From positions 40,927 to 52,239 of the forward strand of contig LSYV01000036.1 in assembly GCA_001584585.1 (NCBI GenBank): 11,313 nucleotides of DNA, in the 5' to 3' direction. Positions 1 to 8,583 of the stretch are shown here, in pieces; the first letter of the stretch is position 1, and each line of letters begins with the position of its first letter. The position numbers and the translations under genes were made by a program. The notes beneath the pieces were generated by a model, which made no database searches, was not told the origin of the DNA, and saw only the letters and a program-made list of their open reading frames with translations. The stretch comes from Gonium pectorale (lineage: Eukaryota > Chlorophyta > Chlorophyceae > Chlamydomonadales > Volvocaceae).

Positions 1-131
1 TCACGGGCGGACGGGCGGCTCGCACACCCAGCATCACGGGCGGACGGGCGGCTCGCACACCCAGCATCACGGGCGGACGGGCGGCTCGCACACCCAGCAT
101 CACGGGCGGACGGGCGGCTCGCACACCCAGC
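1..131. repeat. 33-bp minisatellite, four tandem copies
   Basis: Four head-to-tail copies of a 33-bp unit begin at 1, 34, 67 and 100. The copies are identical except at the very end of the last, where the final CA becomes CC and the array stops at about 131. The first unit starts exactly at the window edge, so the array may continue to the left. The period is a multiple of three and all three plus-strand frames are open, as are two of the three minus-strand frames. It lies downstream of the last visible exon of the minus-strand gene, so it is probably intronic, 3' UTR or intergenic. There are no spacers between units, so it is not a CRISPR array. Confidence 0.95.
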
Positions 132-202
132 CGCGCGTTGCAAGTATTGGACGCCCTCCTTCACACCGGGCGGGGAAGCAGTCCTTTCCGCCTCAATACC
201 AG

Positions 203-2184
203 CTACAGCGCCCTAGGGGGCCCTACAGCGCCCAGATTCAAGCGCTCAAGACTGGTGCAAGCCCGGCCGAGCTGCTGCCCATGCGGGCGAGCGCGCCCGT
301 CAGACCCGGCGTGCGCAGGGACACGGCAGGCGGCACGGACCTTCTGCTCGGCCGGCAGCGCCCCGGACGCGGACGTGCTGGGCGTCTCGTGCGCCCCGGC
401 CTGCTGCGCCGCCTGCTGCTGCATGTAGGCGTCCCACAGCACCGCCAGCTTGGGCCGCAGCCGCTCCAGCGTGCCGATGATGTCCAGGTGCAGCAGCGCC
501 AGGTCGATGGGCTCCGGGTCGGTCAGCGGCTGCTGGGCGCGCGGCAGGATGTAGCGGGACACCTGCGGCGGCGGGCGTGTGGGTGGGGGTTACTCAGTCC
601 GTGGGCAAAAGCTGACTAATGGGGGTGGGGTGGGGTGGGGTGGGGGGCGATGGAGCCAGGCACCGCCACGCATGTCACCCCAGTGCCATGAAGTGCACGG
701 CGACGAACGCAGACGGCACGCCCCGGCGGTGGCGAACGCAACTTTGGGCTACGGTAATTCTCTCCCAGACTTCGACACCCACGAGTGCGCACGATGGCGG
801 GCGGGCGCCGGGCGGGGCTGGGTGGCATAGGCGCCCGTGAGGAGGCTGACGAGACACAGCCCCTGCCCCTCCGGCCTCCGGCATCCGCCCCGGCTCACCA
901 CCAGGTCGAAGGACTCCTGCACGCTGGCCGCGGGGCACAGCTTGGTGCCCAGGCCCGTGACCGCCAGCACAAAGTCCGACATGGCCAGCCGGGACGCCGC
1001 GCCGGGGTCCAGCGAGCCGAGTAGGATCTGTAGGAGGGCAGGGAGGAGGGCAGCCACGTCAGCCGGGAGGGGAGGATCGCGAACCGCCCACTCCGGCCAC
1101 AAGCGGCGCAACGAGTGCAGGTACCCGCAGCTGGGGACTGCACGATGGCAGCGGTGCTCTGCCGCCGATAGAACGGCAGCTGAGAAGGGGGGGCGCCGCG
1201 TCCACATTACAGGCTCGCTGAGGGGCCCGCAGGAGTTCCGTTCGCGCGCCTGGGTATCCCCCGCGAGCGCCCCCCCAACGCGGCTTCTCTACTGAGAATG
1301 CCTTCCAACCCTCTACCCCCCAACGCGGCTACCCCCCAACGCGCGCCGCACCTTGTCGAACAGCCCCGACAGCCCCAGCGCGTCCACCTCCTCGCCGCAC
1401 ATGCCCATGTCGCGCACGAAGCGGATGAACTGCGCGCGGCTGATGAACATGAAGTTCTGCTTGTCGCCCCACCCGCAGTAGCGGATGAACACGTCGCGCA
1501 GTATTTGCTTCTGCGGGTATGTGTTTGTGGGTGTGTGTGGTGGGGAAGGGTGGAAGCATGCTCAAGTGCCTAGGTACTGGTGCGCCTGGTGGGTATGCGG
1601 GCGCGTCCGCCGCAGCGCCAGCCCCGACATCCTCAGAAAGAAGAACATGCTGGCGACGCCTCCGCTGCCGTCAGCCACGACAACAGCGAATAGCATCCTC
1701 CTCGGGGACCAGCACTTACAATCTCGGGTTTCATCTCCACCGCCAAGTCCGTGCGCCATGTCCGGCTGCTGGGCAGGATGGGAGGCCTCGACTTGGGCGC
1801 GGCCGCATTCAAAGCTGCGGACAGCTTGCACTGCGGGGGACACAGTGGAGTGCTGTTTCGACACCAGGAAAAAACCCTCCGCAACCGGCTGCTCAAGGGT
1901 GGTGTGTCGGACCCCTCCCCTCCCCTGCTCTCGCACTCACCCAGTCAATGGTTTGCACCCCGCCAAGCTTCACCCGCAAGCGCTTCTTCACCGTGACCTC
2001 CAGCTTGCTGAAAAAGTCTTCCAGGCATCTGCATGGCATGCACGGCAGGTCCGCCCTTGGCACCGGAGTGCAACGTGCTGGTCAGCATGCGTACTGACTT
2101 CCTTGCGTTGGCGTTCCCCGACGTCGACGGCCGCGCGGCATCGTCCGCTGGCTGTGTCGCCTCCACGTTGGAAGGTCCGGACAT
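203..2184 (-). CDS. TPPP/p25-alpha-like or EF-hand-fold protein, six exons, probably incomplete at 3' end
   Basis: Spliced minus-strand gene of unknown exact function. Proposed exons, in order of transcription: 2184-2099, 2028-1941, 1830-1720, 1510-1352, 1027-899, and 562 down to a stop at 205-203. All junctions have GT/AG, keep the frame and give about 310 residues. The start at 2184 is chosen because third-position GC rises sharply there. An in-frame ATG at 2039, which needs no first intron, is the alternative; a TATTAAATA element at 2196-2188 favours it. Residues 1-29 are polar. A basic segment (VKKRLRVKLGGV) follows, then a region with pattern F.RYC..GD, F.RFVRD, LFDK, MSDFV.AV and SRYILP. 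This resembles the EF-hand-like fold of TPPP/p25-alpha, a microtubule-binding family, but canonical calcium loops are not visible. The segment LERLRPKLAVLWDAY near the end looks like the start of a second copy of the same module. The last 45 residues are low quality, so exon 6 may really end at a weak donor (GTCCGT) after 341, with further exons beyond the window. Family assignment is by eye. Confidence 0.5.
619..646 (+). repeat. GGGGT-repeat, potential G-quadruplex, inside intron 5 of the minus gene
   Basis: Consecutive GGGGT units give five G-runs of four or more within 28 bases, enough for an intramolecular G-quadruplex on the plus strand. In the minus-strand transcript the same stretch is a C-rich pyrimidine tract about 60-80 nt upstream of the acceptor at 563, so it may help define that acceptor. 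No function is shown by the sequence alone. Confidence 0.7.
1268..1345. repeat. Degenerate C-rich repeat in intron 4 of the minus gene
   Basis: The motif CCCCCCAACGCGG occurs three times, near 1270, 1316 and 1332; the last two are adjacent 16-17-bp units with a TA spacer. On the transcribed minus strand this is a G-rich repeat directly after the donor at 1351. It probably arose by local tandem duplication inside the intron, and no coding potential is evident. Confidence 0.6.
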
Positions 2185-2394
2185 TGTTATTTAATACTAC
2201 TTGAAGTTCTGCTTCCTATGCACAGACGTCGAATGCATTGCGCCCTGCCTTGTGGAGTGTTGCCGAAAGCGCTCAATCGGGTACTGCAGGTTAAATTTGC
2301 AATGAAGTATCGGTATGGCTTATCACAACAATGCTGTCACTCTCGAAGGAGGAGAGTCGAGGCTCGACCTGCCGTAGTGGATTTCTCTACGCCT

Positions 2395-2414
2395 TCATTG
2401 TCTGTCATTGTCTA
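2395..2414. repeat. Tandem 10-bp duplication in the divergent promoter
   Basis: TCATTGTCTG is followed at once by TCATTGTCTA, nine of ten bases identical. It may be a duplicated factor site or simple slippage. Confidence 0.6.
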
Positions 2415-2477
2415 CCACAAAGCAAGACCGTTGTTGTTTCCTTGCACCTCATAATACAGCATGGTGAATACTGAACA

Positions 2478-2497
2478 GTCAACGGTCTGCCGTTGAC
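2478..2497. promoter_or_regulatory. Palindromic MYB-type site (GTCAACGG-TCTG-CCGTTGAC)
   Basis: This is a perfect inverted repeat with 8-bp arms and a 4-nt centre, ending 30 bp before the ATG at 2528. Each arm contains AACGG, the core bound by R2R3/3R-MYB proteins and the core of the plant mitosis-specific activator (MSA) element. The flanks only partly match the full MSA consensus. Alternatively it is a hairpin in the 5' UTR. The palindrome is certain; its role is inferred. Confidence 0.45.
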
Positions 2498-2527
2498 CTG
2501 CTCTGTCACACAACAGCTCGTGGCATA

Positions 2528-5500
2528 ATGGACGAAGGATTCACGTCGGAGGAGCTTGTGCAGGCGTGCAATCGGGTCCTCGTGAGTCTGAGCCGTCTGC
2601 CGTGGTCACGAAAGCCAGACCCCGCCGCATGCATCGCCCGCACGACACCCACACACGCTCGTTACAGGTGTTTGCCGGCCTCGTCGCGCGCGTGGCAAAC
2701 GCGGAAGAGGTCAGGGTGGTATGCAGCTCCACGGGTCTGTTCGTTGCAGCGCTGGAAGCCTTCCTCCAGCATCGCCTGGAAGACATCACGCGGTCACCAG
2801 CCACGGTGGCGGAGCGCGCGTACAACATCGGCAAAGTGGTGGGTTCTGCAGGGGGGAGCGCATGACACACGAGTCAATTCCTGGATGCATAGCAGGTCGT
2901 GCATGCGACGTCCACCGTCCGCTGGCTCGATGCCGCCTCGCCAGCACCTTCTATAACTTCGCTAGCAACGTACGAGCATTTGGCCAGTGCGCTTGACGAT
3001 CCCCCTCATGCACGCGCCCTGGTAGGTGGACGTCCTGTCCATGATCCTCAGCTGTGACCTCTCCCATATCTCCGGGGCGCGCATTGTCGAGGGGAACCTC
3101 GAAGACATCTCAAACTTGCTGGAGCTGCTCGCAGCGCTCTGCCAGGACAAGCCGCTGCTGGATCCCCCAAAGGAGGAGAAAGACCCCCACGCGGGGGCCT
3201 CGCGTGGCGCAGAGCCAGCATGGAGCAGAGACGAGGCGGGCCGTGGGCCGCCGGCCCAGGGCCCTGATAGCGAGGTGGACGAGGGGGAGGGCGAGGAGGA
3301 GGAGGAGGAGTACAGCTTTGGCGAGCCCGGGGACTCTGCAGGCGACAGCCCAGGGGAAGAGGAGGCTAGCGACCGAGGCAGCTCAGGCGCGGAACACAGC
3401 AGCGGAGATGAGCAGGGCCCGGGACCTTCCCAACGCCGGCTGCATGGCAGCCGCCCCGGCGCACGTGAGCACCACGGCATCCGGGTCCCAGAACCACCCG
3501 GGCGGGCCTCCGGCGCCCGTTCGGGGCGGCAGGCTGCCCAGACCCAGCGCCAGCCCAGCGCCAAGCAACGGAACTTGAGCCCCATACCGGAGGCTCGGGA
3601 CAGCCGCGGGGCGGACGGCGGGCAGGACCAGGTGAGCGCGAAGCAGCCGTGCAAACCGCCCGCATGCTCACCACCTCGCCACCTCGTGAAGCATACCCTT
3701 TTTCCCCGCACAGGGCGAGGCCGGCGGCGCTGCAAGCAGGACCGGGGCGGGGGGCCGGGCCAGGCCCCGTGGCCAATCGGCGGACGGCGGCCGTGCGCGG
3801 GGCGCGAGTGGCGGGGGCGCCAGCAGCGCAATCAGCATACCATCCCACGCGGACGATGAGGAGGCGTGGCCCGGCTCCGGCTTCCACCCGGAGGATGCCG
3901 CCGCGGCGCCCCCGATGCAGCCACCGGACCACGCACAGCGGGCATGGTCCGACGCTGCGCACCGCTCCTGGCGAAGCGGCGCCAGTACCAGTACGCTGCT
4001 GGAGCGGGCCCTGTCGCACGCCGATGCCACGCTCCATGATCTGGGTCAGGAGTATGAGGACTATTACTACGGTCACGACGCGGACCAGGACGGGGACCAG
4101 GGCAGGAGCCGCGTGCGGCGCGGTGCATCGCAGCGGATCCGGACGCGGATGGGAGCTGCGGCCGGCGGCAGCAGTCGCGCCAGTGGCGACGGCGGCAGCA
4201 GCCGCTCCAGCGCCGGCCGTAAGCCAGTGCTCCACAGCCTGGAGGCCGCGTCATGGCCGGACGGCGAGCACGGCACTAACAAGCAGCAGCGGACCTTCCT
4301 ACGCCGCGCCCAACGTGCTCTGCACGGGGAGGCGAGCGGGGACGGCAGTCGGGGCAGGCTGTCGTCCGCGCCGTCCTCGTCGACCGCAACTCGAAGCACT
4401 CGCAGCACGGGTGCCGGAGTGCCGCGCGCGCGGAAGAAAGGGGCACCTGGCACCGCAACTTCAGGCCGCGCGCAACGCACCCGCGGCAGCCAGCAGCAGG
4501 GCGCCAGCGGGCGCTACCCGGACACGGAGGCGGTGCTCCAGACGCTCTACCCCAGCGTCACGGCGCTGCCCGATGCCGACAGGCAGGCGCGAAAGCTGAT
4601 GCAGCGTACGGCAACGACGTACTCGTCCTCACTGCCGGTCTCGGTGGGCGGCAAGGGCGTCGCGGGCCTGGCGGGCTCCCAGGGCCTGCACGCAACCGGC
4701 GTCGCGAAACACGGCATGCAGCTCAACGCCGACTTGGAGGGCAAGCTGCGCTACGTGTTCGGGTGGGCAGGTCCCTGGGGCGCGCAAGCGGGCGGGCCTG
4801 AAGGGTGCAGCCATGTCCAGATACGGAACACGCCTTCCGTTTCGGGCAGCATGTTCGGCTTTGCGGGCGCATTCGGTCCAGGGCACGGCAGCGTGTGCAG
4901 ACGGGGTTGAGTTGGGGTTGGGAAGGCGCTCGAACGAGCGGTGTGGGGTGCAGGGCGCCGTTCTCCCCGATTTCATAGCCAGGGAAGAAGGCTGCCGACT
5001 CGTCGGTTTCCTAATGCTTGCAGGCTGGCGACGGAGCACCCCAAGCAGCGTGCGGCGCGCTCTGCCGTCCAGCAGCTGTCCATACACGAGGTGCGGAAGG
5101 GGGGAGGGGAAGGGGAGCTGGCGCCAAGGTGCTCGACTTCACCTCCGTGCAGCCTCCGTGTAAACGACCGCACCTGTAATGGACGCTGTCACTCGATGTC
5201 ATCCCGACGCGTTACATGGGGCACCCATCCTTGGCATATCGCGTATGCCTGGCGTGAAAGTGGGAGGATTGAGCGCCACTCGACCTTCGCGCACCGCGCG
5301 GTCACTCCGTATGCGGCGCCAGGAACCGCCTTCCCACGCTGACCTAAACTGCGATGAGCAGCTCTGGCGTTCAGAACCGCTTGGCGGAAAAAGCGGAGAG
5401 CGAGCGCTCACCGTCCTCCGTGCAGGAGCACCTGCGCCATGTGCGGCGGCGAGAGCTGGTGGAGCGCCTGGGTGAGGCGCGGGCGAGGCGCGAGGCAGCG

Positions 5501-6835
5501 CAGCGCCTCAACACCAACAGGCTCCAGGAGCGGCGTCAGGTGAGGGGCGTGCTAATTTGCACCCGTGGAACCCATCACCAGTCTCGCGTTTTTTCTTAAA
5601 GGCAGGCCACCGGGCAGGGCCGCTTCGCTATGTCTGGCCAGGCGGGCCCCCCGTGCGTTGCTGGGTCGCGTCTTGCGAGCTTCCGCGATGTTTTGTGAAG
5701 GCGTGCGGAGGTGGGGAGCCCATCTAGATGTGCTCCGCTTTGAATACGCAGGAGTATGAGCAGCGGGTGGAGCAGCTCAGGCTGCAGCGCCTGGCCGCCG
5801 AGTGGAGCGCCAAGCAGCAGAGCGCACAGGTCTGGCGAGGGCATGCTGTGGCTGTCCGCGCGCCGGCTGCGGACTGCCTTCGAAGCGCGGGGGTGTAAGG
5901 GCCTCCCCCGTGCCGTGTGGGTTCCGCACAACCAGTAGTCCCTTTGCGCCCTTGTGATGTGGAGGCCGCAATACCGGTACCAGTACTCCGTCGGCAATTC
6001 AGCAAGCAGCACCCGACTGTTCCCATTCCCCGGCCGCTGCAACCCCTCTGCTGCACACTCCGCCATCTGCCCGCCCGGTGTGCAGATGCGGCGGGCAGTG
6101 CAGGCCGAACTGGCGCTACGGGAGGCGTTCCTGGAGGTGCTGGAGGGCGAGAAGGAGGTCCTTCTGGCGGCGCGGCGGGAGGCCAAGGCCAAGGCCGAGT
6201 TCCCGCAGTACAAGAGCGCCATGCGGTGGGGCGGGCTGGGGTGGGGTGTCCGGGGGGCTGGGGAATGTCGGCTCTTTTCCTCTTGTTCCCTGTCCTTTCC
6301 TTTTCTTCCCTTCTGGGGTTCTGGTCGGTCCCATGCATGTCGCGCCGTCTTCCGCTCACGGGACGCCGTGCGTGGAGCATCGCCTTCAGTTCTCGTAAGC
6401 GCGCCCGTGGTGTTGCCCCGCGGGTTCCTGACCACCTCGCGGCGAGCATGCGGGCTGTAGGATTGAGGCCGGGAACGTCAGGCTCAGCTGCTCCCCGACC
6501 CGTCTCTGTCGCTCACCGTCGCTATCCTCTCCCCGCCCAACCCCCTCCCGTCACGCAGCAAGGCCGAGGCGCAGTACATGCAGCTGTTCAACACGCTGGA
6601 GAAGTACCTGGCCTCGGAGCGGCAGCAGCGCGTGCGGGCCAACATGGAGGCCGTTGAGGCTCAGCGCCAGGGCAATCAGCTGGCCGCCTCCGTGGTGCAG
6701 GACCGCATGCGGGAGACGCTGGGCCGCATCGCGCAGCAGGAGGAGGCCTTCCTCGCCCGCCACAGCATCGCCACGCGGCCGGCTGCCAAGCAGGCCCTGG
6801 TCAGCCAGGTCCGCCAGCTGCTGGGTCTGCACTGA
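2528..6835 (+). CDS. CEP95: CEP95-like centrosomal/basal-body protein (NN-CH domain plus C-terminal coiled coil), nine exons
   Basis: Complete spliced gene, 868 residues in this model; human CEP95 is of similar size (about 820). Exons: 2528-2581, 2668-2838, 3026-3631, 3714-4762, 5024-5090, 5375-5539, 5752-5829, 6086-6225, 6559-6835 (TGA at 6833). All introns are GT-AG. The exon 2-3 join reads AYNIGKV|VDVLSM and leads into DLSHISG (86-92) and NLEDISNLLEL. This matches the conserved LSHITG...I.NLLE core of the NN-CH/DUF5745 domain of CEP95, a centrosome protein. Residues 156-191 are strongly acidic (EEEEEE run). About 190-560 is Gly/Ala/Ser/Arg-rich and probably disordered. About 650-868 is Glu/Arg/Gln/Leu-rich with heptad character, a likely coiled coil. 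Uncertain points are the weak donors GTGCGG (5091) and GTCTGG (5830), and a second in-frame acceptor at 5425 that would remove 17 residues. A role at basal bodies is inferred from the family; TPPP-like neighbour context agrees. Confidence 0.65.
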
Positions 6836-7060
6836 CGGGGCTGCGATGCCCCCGCGGCGCGGGTCACAGAGAGAAAGAGACAGCGCACCGGGGAGAATGG
6901 ACTTTGCGCGGCGCTGCTAGTGGTGGCGGTGATGGTCGCTCAGCGGCGACTCGCGGGCAGACTCCTGGGCTTTGTGGGACTTTACAGGCGCGCATGCATA
7001 CGTGTTTTTGCGTCTATTATTGTATATTGTATGCAAATATGTATGGGGGCGTCTTGCAGA
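6836..7060 (+). other. 3' UTR and probable polyadenylation zone of the CEP95-like gene
   Basis: After the TGA at 6833 the sequence is non-coding. An AT-rich island at about 7012-7048 holds several TGTA motifs (TGTATATTGTATG, then ATGTATG) in otherwise GC-rich DNA and is the best candidate for 3' end formation. The exact TGTAA signal typical of many green algae is absent between 6836 and 7300. The assignment is inference from position and composition. Confidence 0.45.
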
Positions 7061-7300
7061 GGAAGGGCCCGGCGAGCCACGACGAGGGAGGTTGCCACTG
7101 GCCATCTCGCGCGCGTCCTGCAGGCCCGTGGTTCAGGATCCTGCCTTAGACCGACACCGACTAAATATAAAGTATCAGACATGATTCCGATTGATACCCA
7201 CTGTCTGCTACCCAGCACGCGAAGGCGCTCAATGTTGTTGCTCCGAAGTCAGGTCGTACCGTGGCGGCGGCGGCTGGTTTATAGAGACCGCCGGCTTCCG
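7061..7300. other. Intergenic segment with short AT-rich elements
   Basis: No supported gene. It contains TATAAA at 7166-7171, immediately followed by an inverted repeat GTATCA (7172-7177) / TGATAC (7192-7197). It also holds a GGC-rich triplet run near 7262-7273 and TTTATA at 7278-7283. The last lies 26-31 bp before the snoRNA-like structure at 7309 and could serve as its TATA box. Confidence 0.35.
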
Positions 7301-7308
7301 TGAAGCTT

Positions 7309-7453
7309 ATCCTTCCAGGCAGAAATGCCGGTTTTGATTAATGATGAGTGGTGGACACACCCTTTACTGGGTGAAAGGGGCGCCGCCCCCAACCTTGTTA
7401 CGTCTTTAAGAGGTCCCTACCCCAACTCTGATATCAAACTCTCCTGGAAGGAT
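7309..7453 (+). ncRNA. Candidate box C/D snoRNA-like RNA
   Basis: A perfect 11-bp inverted repeat (ATCCTTCCAGG at 7309-7319, CCTGGAAGGAT at 7443-7453) encloses 123 nt. Inside it a second stem, TTTGAT (7333-7338) with ATCAAA (7433-7438), flanks an exact box C (ATGATGA, 7341-7347) and an exact box D (CTGA, 7428-7431). Spacers of 2 and 1 nt separate stem and boxes, the layout of a C/D kink-turn. A hairpin CACCC/GGGTG lies at about 7358-7373, and CTGG at 7367-7370 could be a degenerate D' box. TTTATA lies about 28 bp upstream. The likely guide stretch before box D is 7411-7423; its rRNA target could not be checked. A chance inverted repeat or a MITE-like remnant are the alternatives. Confidence 0.33.
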
Positions 7454-7470
7454 GCCTTTTAAGAGGGCAT
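7452..7470 (+). other. Small hairpin just after the snoRNA-like element
   Basis: ATGCC (7452-7456) pairs with GGCAT (7466-7470) around an A/T-rich loop. It overlaps the right end of the larger inverted repeat by 2 nt and could be a 3' processing or termination structure. Support is weak. Confidence 0.25.
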
Positions 7471-8420
7471 GAGATGTTTCTCGACAGTCGGGACCATATC
7501 TGTGCGAGCTTGGCCTGCACTGGCTGCCGCACGAGCGCACAGCTCATGCATTGGCATTTTGAACATTCACTTTACAAGCTAAGACGCTACGTCCGTAGCG
7601 GAAGCCCTGCTGCAATATGCAATATGCCCTGGCACGGAAGCGACACCCTAGTGATGGCGCTAATCGTCCATTGCCACTAGTGCCCCATTGCCATGGCTGC
7701 TCCCCGCCCAACTTTGCTGGATGCAAGGCGGAATGCTGGTCTCACTCTTATAGCATGTGCTAGCAGTGCCTCTTCGCTTCATTGCCGCGTGTCGTCATTG
7801 TCTATGGGCGGATAAGCGGAAAGTAGTCCTTGACGTTCTTGCCGTGCCGGGGTCCCCCGAACATCGGGGGCATGGCACCCTTAACCACCGGCCACGCGGA
7901 ATCTGCGCTTAGTGAGAATCAACAACTCCGCCATTCCCCGGGTTCCGACAACCTTTTCACGGGGCCGGGGCAGGGCTAGGCTGCAGGTTGCACGTGCGTT
8001 GTTGGCTGTCGGCGATTGCTGTGGCGGAACCTTAGTAGTGGCACCACCGTGTTGCATCAACACGAGTAGCGTACCTACAGAGTGCAGGCGTTCGGATACA
8101 TTGACAACTGCCTTGCATCGGCGTCCAGCCCTGTCAGTGCTCAGCCCTCAGCAGTGTACCGACGGGAAGGGTCCGTCAGTATACTGTATCAGTCATTCGC
8201 TCGATCGCTGTGGGCTGCCATCTTGTACGGCACTGTCGGCACCACGTAAGGCAGTTTACATGGTGGAGCCGCAACGCCGGCATATCTCGAATGTCGAATC
8301 AAACGGGGAAACGTCTCTCATTATTGCCCCCGGACATGTGCATCCGTGCACATACAAACCCACCAAGAACGCCATCGGGATGACACCAAGGCGCACCAAG
8401 CGAAGGACTGGGGCATGGGT
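7471..8420. other. Intergenic DNA without a convincing gene
   Basis: No splice-consistent coding run and no third-position GC bias were found in this stretch, unlike the genes to the left. The longest open frame (plus, 7912-8544, GTG start) has mixed codon usage and no recognisable domain. Minor features are a tandem GCAATAT pair at about 7612-7626 and the hairpin at 7844-7878. Confidence 0.5.
7844..7878. other. Strong two-step hairpin
   Basis: CCCCCGA (7854-7860) and TCGGGGG (7864-7870) form a perfect 7-bp stem with a 3-nt ACA loop. Beyond an asymmetric 5/3 internal loop, GTGCC (7844-7848) pairs with GGCAC (7874-7878). It is isolated in intergenic DNA and too short for a typical pre-miRNA. 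The role is unknown. Confidence 0.5.
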
Positions 8421-8424
8421 TCTG

Positions 8425-8466
8425 GTACGTGACGCACCGGTGCCGGCACGACGTACCGTACGGTAC
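8425..8466. promoter_or_regulatory. GTAC-rich palindrome cluster
   Basis: Four GTAC tetramers lie within 42 bp (8425, 8453, 8458, 8463). The last three are part of a perfect 14-bp palindrome, GTACCGTACGGTAC, at 8453-8466. Between them sit two further 10-bp palindromes, GCACCGGTGC (8434-8443) and GTGCCGGCAC (8440-8449). GTAC is the core bound by SBP-domain factors such as the algal copper regulator CRR1. No clear gene lies next to it, so a regulatory role is speculative. Confidence 0.3.
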
Positions 8467-8583
8467 TACGCCACCAAACAACTACCAAACCGAGAACAGA
8501 TAATAGCTCTGCTGATCGCCGCGGATTACGGCACTATAACATGAACGAAGACAACGTTACTTATCTAGTAACACCCTTAATAA

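Larger units (their letters stand above)
2185..2527. promoter_or_regulatory. Divergent (head-to-head) promoter region
   Basis: This 343-bp AT-richer interval separates the start codons of the minus-strand p25-like gene and the plus-strand CEP95-like gene, so it must hold both promoters and both 5' leaders. Visible elements are a TATTAAATA box facing the minus gene at 2196-2188, a 13-bp palindrome GTCGAGGCTCGAC at 2356-2368, a tandem 10-bp repeat TCATTGTCTG/TCATTGTCTA at 2395-2414, and an 8-bp-arm inverted repeat at 2478-2497. No clear TATA box faces the plus gene. No reading frame here has coding bias. The bidirectional role follows from the gene layout. Confidence 0.6.

Noticed and set aside
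1..131. CRISPR-like array
   Set aside because: The units are contiguous, with no unique spacers, and the genome is eukaryotic.
2896..3022. Possible extra exon after the CAG at 2895
   Set aside because: It would need a 4-nt intron or a frame change to reach the conserved segment at 3026. Direct joining of 2838 to 3026 reproduces the CEP95 core alignment.
2962..4235. Two 289-codon minus-strand frames overlapping the CEP95-like exons
   Set aside because: They are antisense shadows of GC3-biased exons 3 and 4 and have no domain or splice support.
7341..7425. tRNA or Pol III SINE promoter
   Set aside because: TGATGAGTGGTGG vaguely resembles an A box, but no B box or tRNA fold follows.
7361..7470. 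U5 snRNA (CCTTTTA/CTTTACT-like words)
   Set aside because: The invariant U5 loop sequence is not present and the flanking stems do not fit.
7912..8544. 210-codon open frame on the plus strand
   Set aside because: It begins with GTG, third positions are not GC-enriched, and no domain or splice context is recognisable. It is treated as chance, though it cannot be excluded without transcripts.
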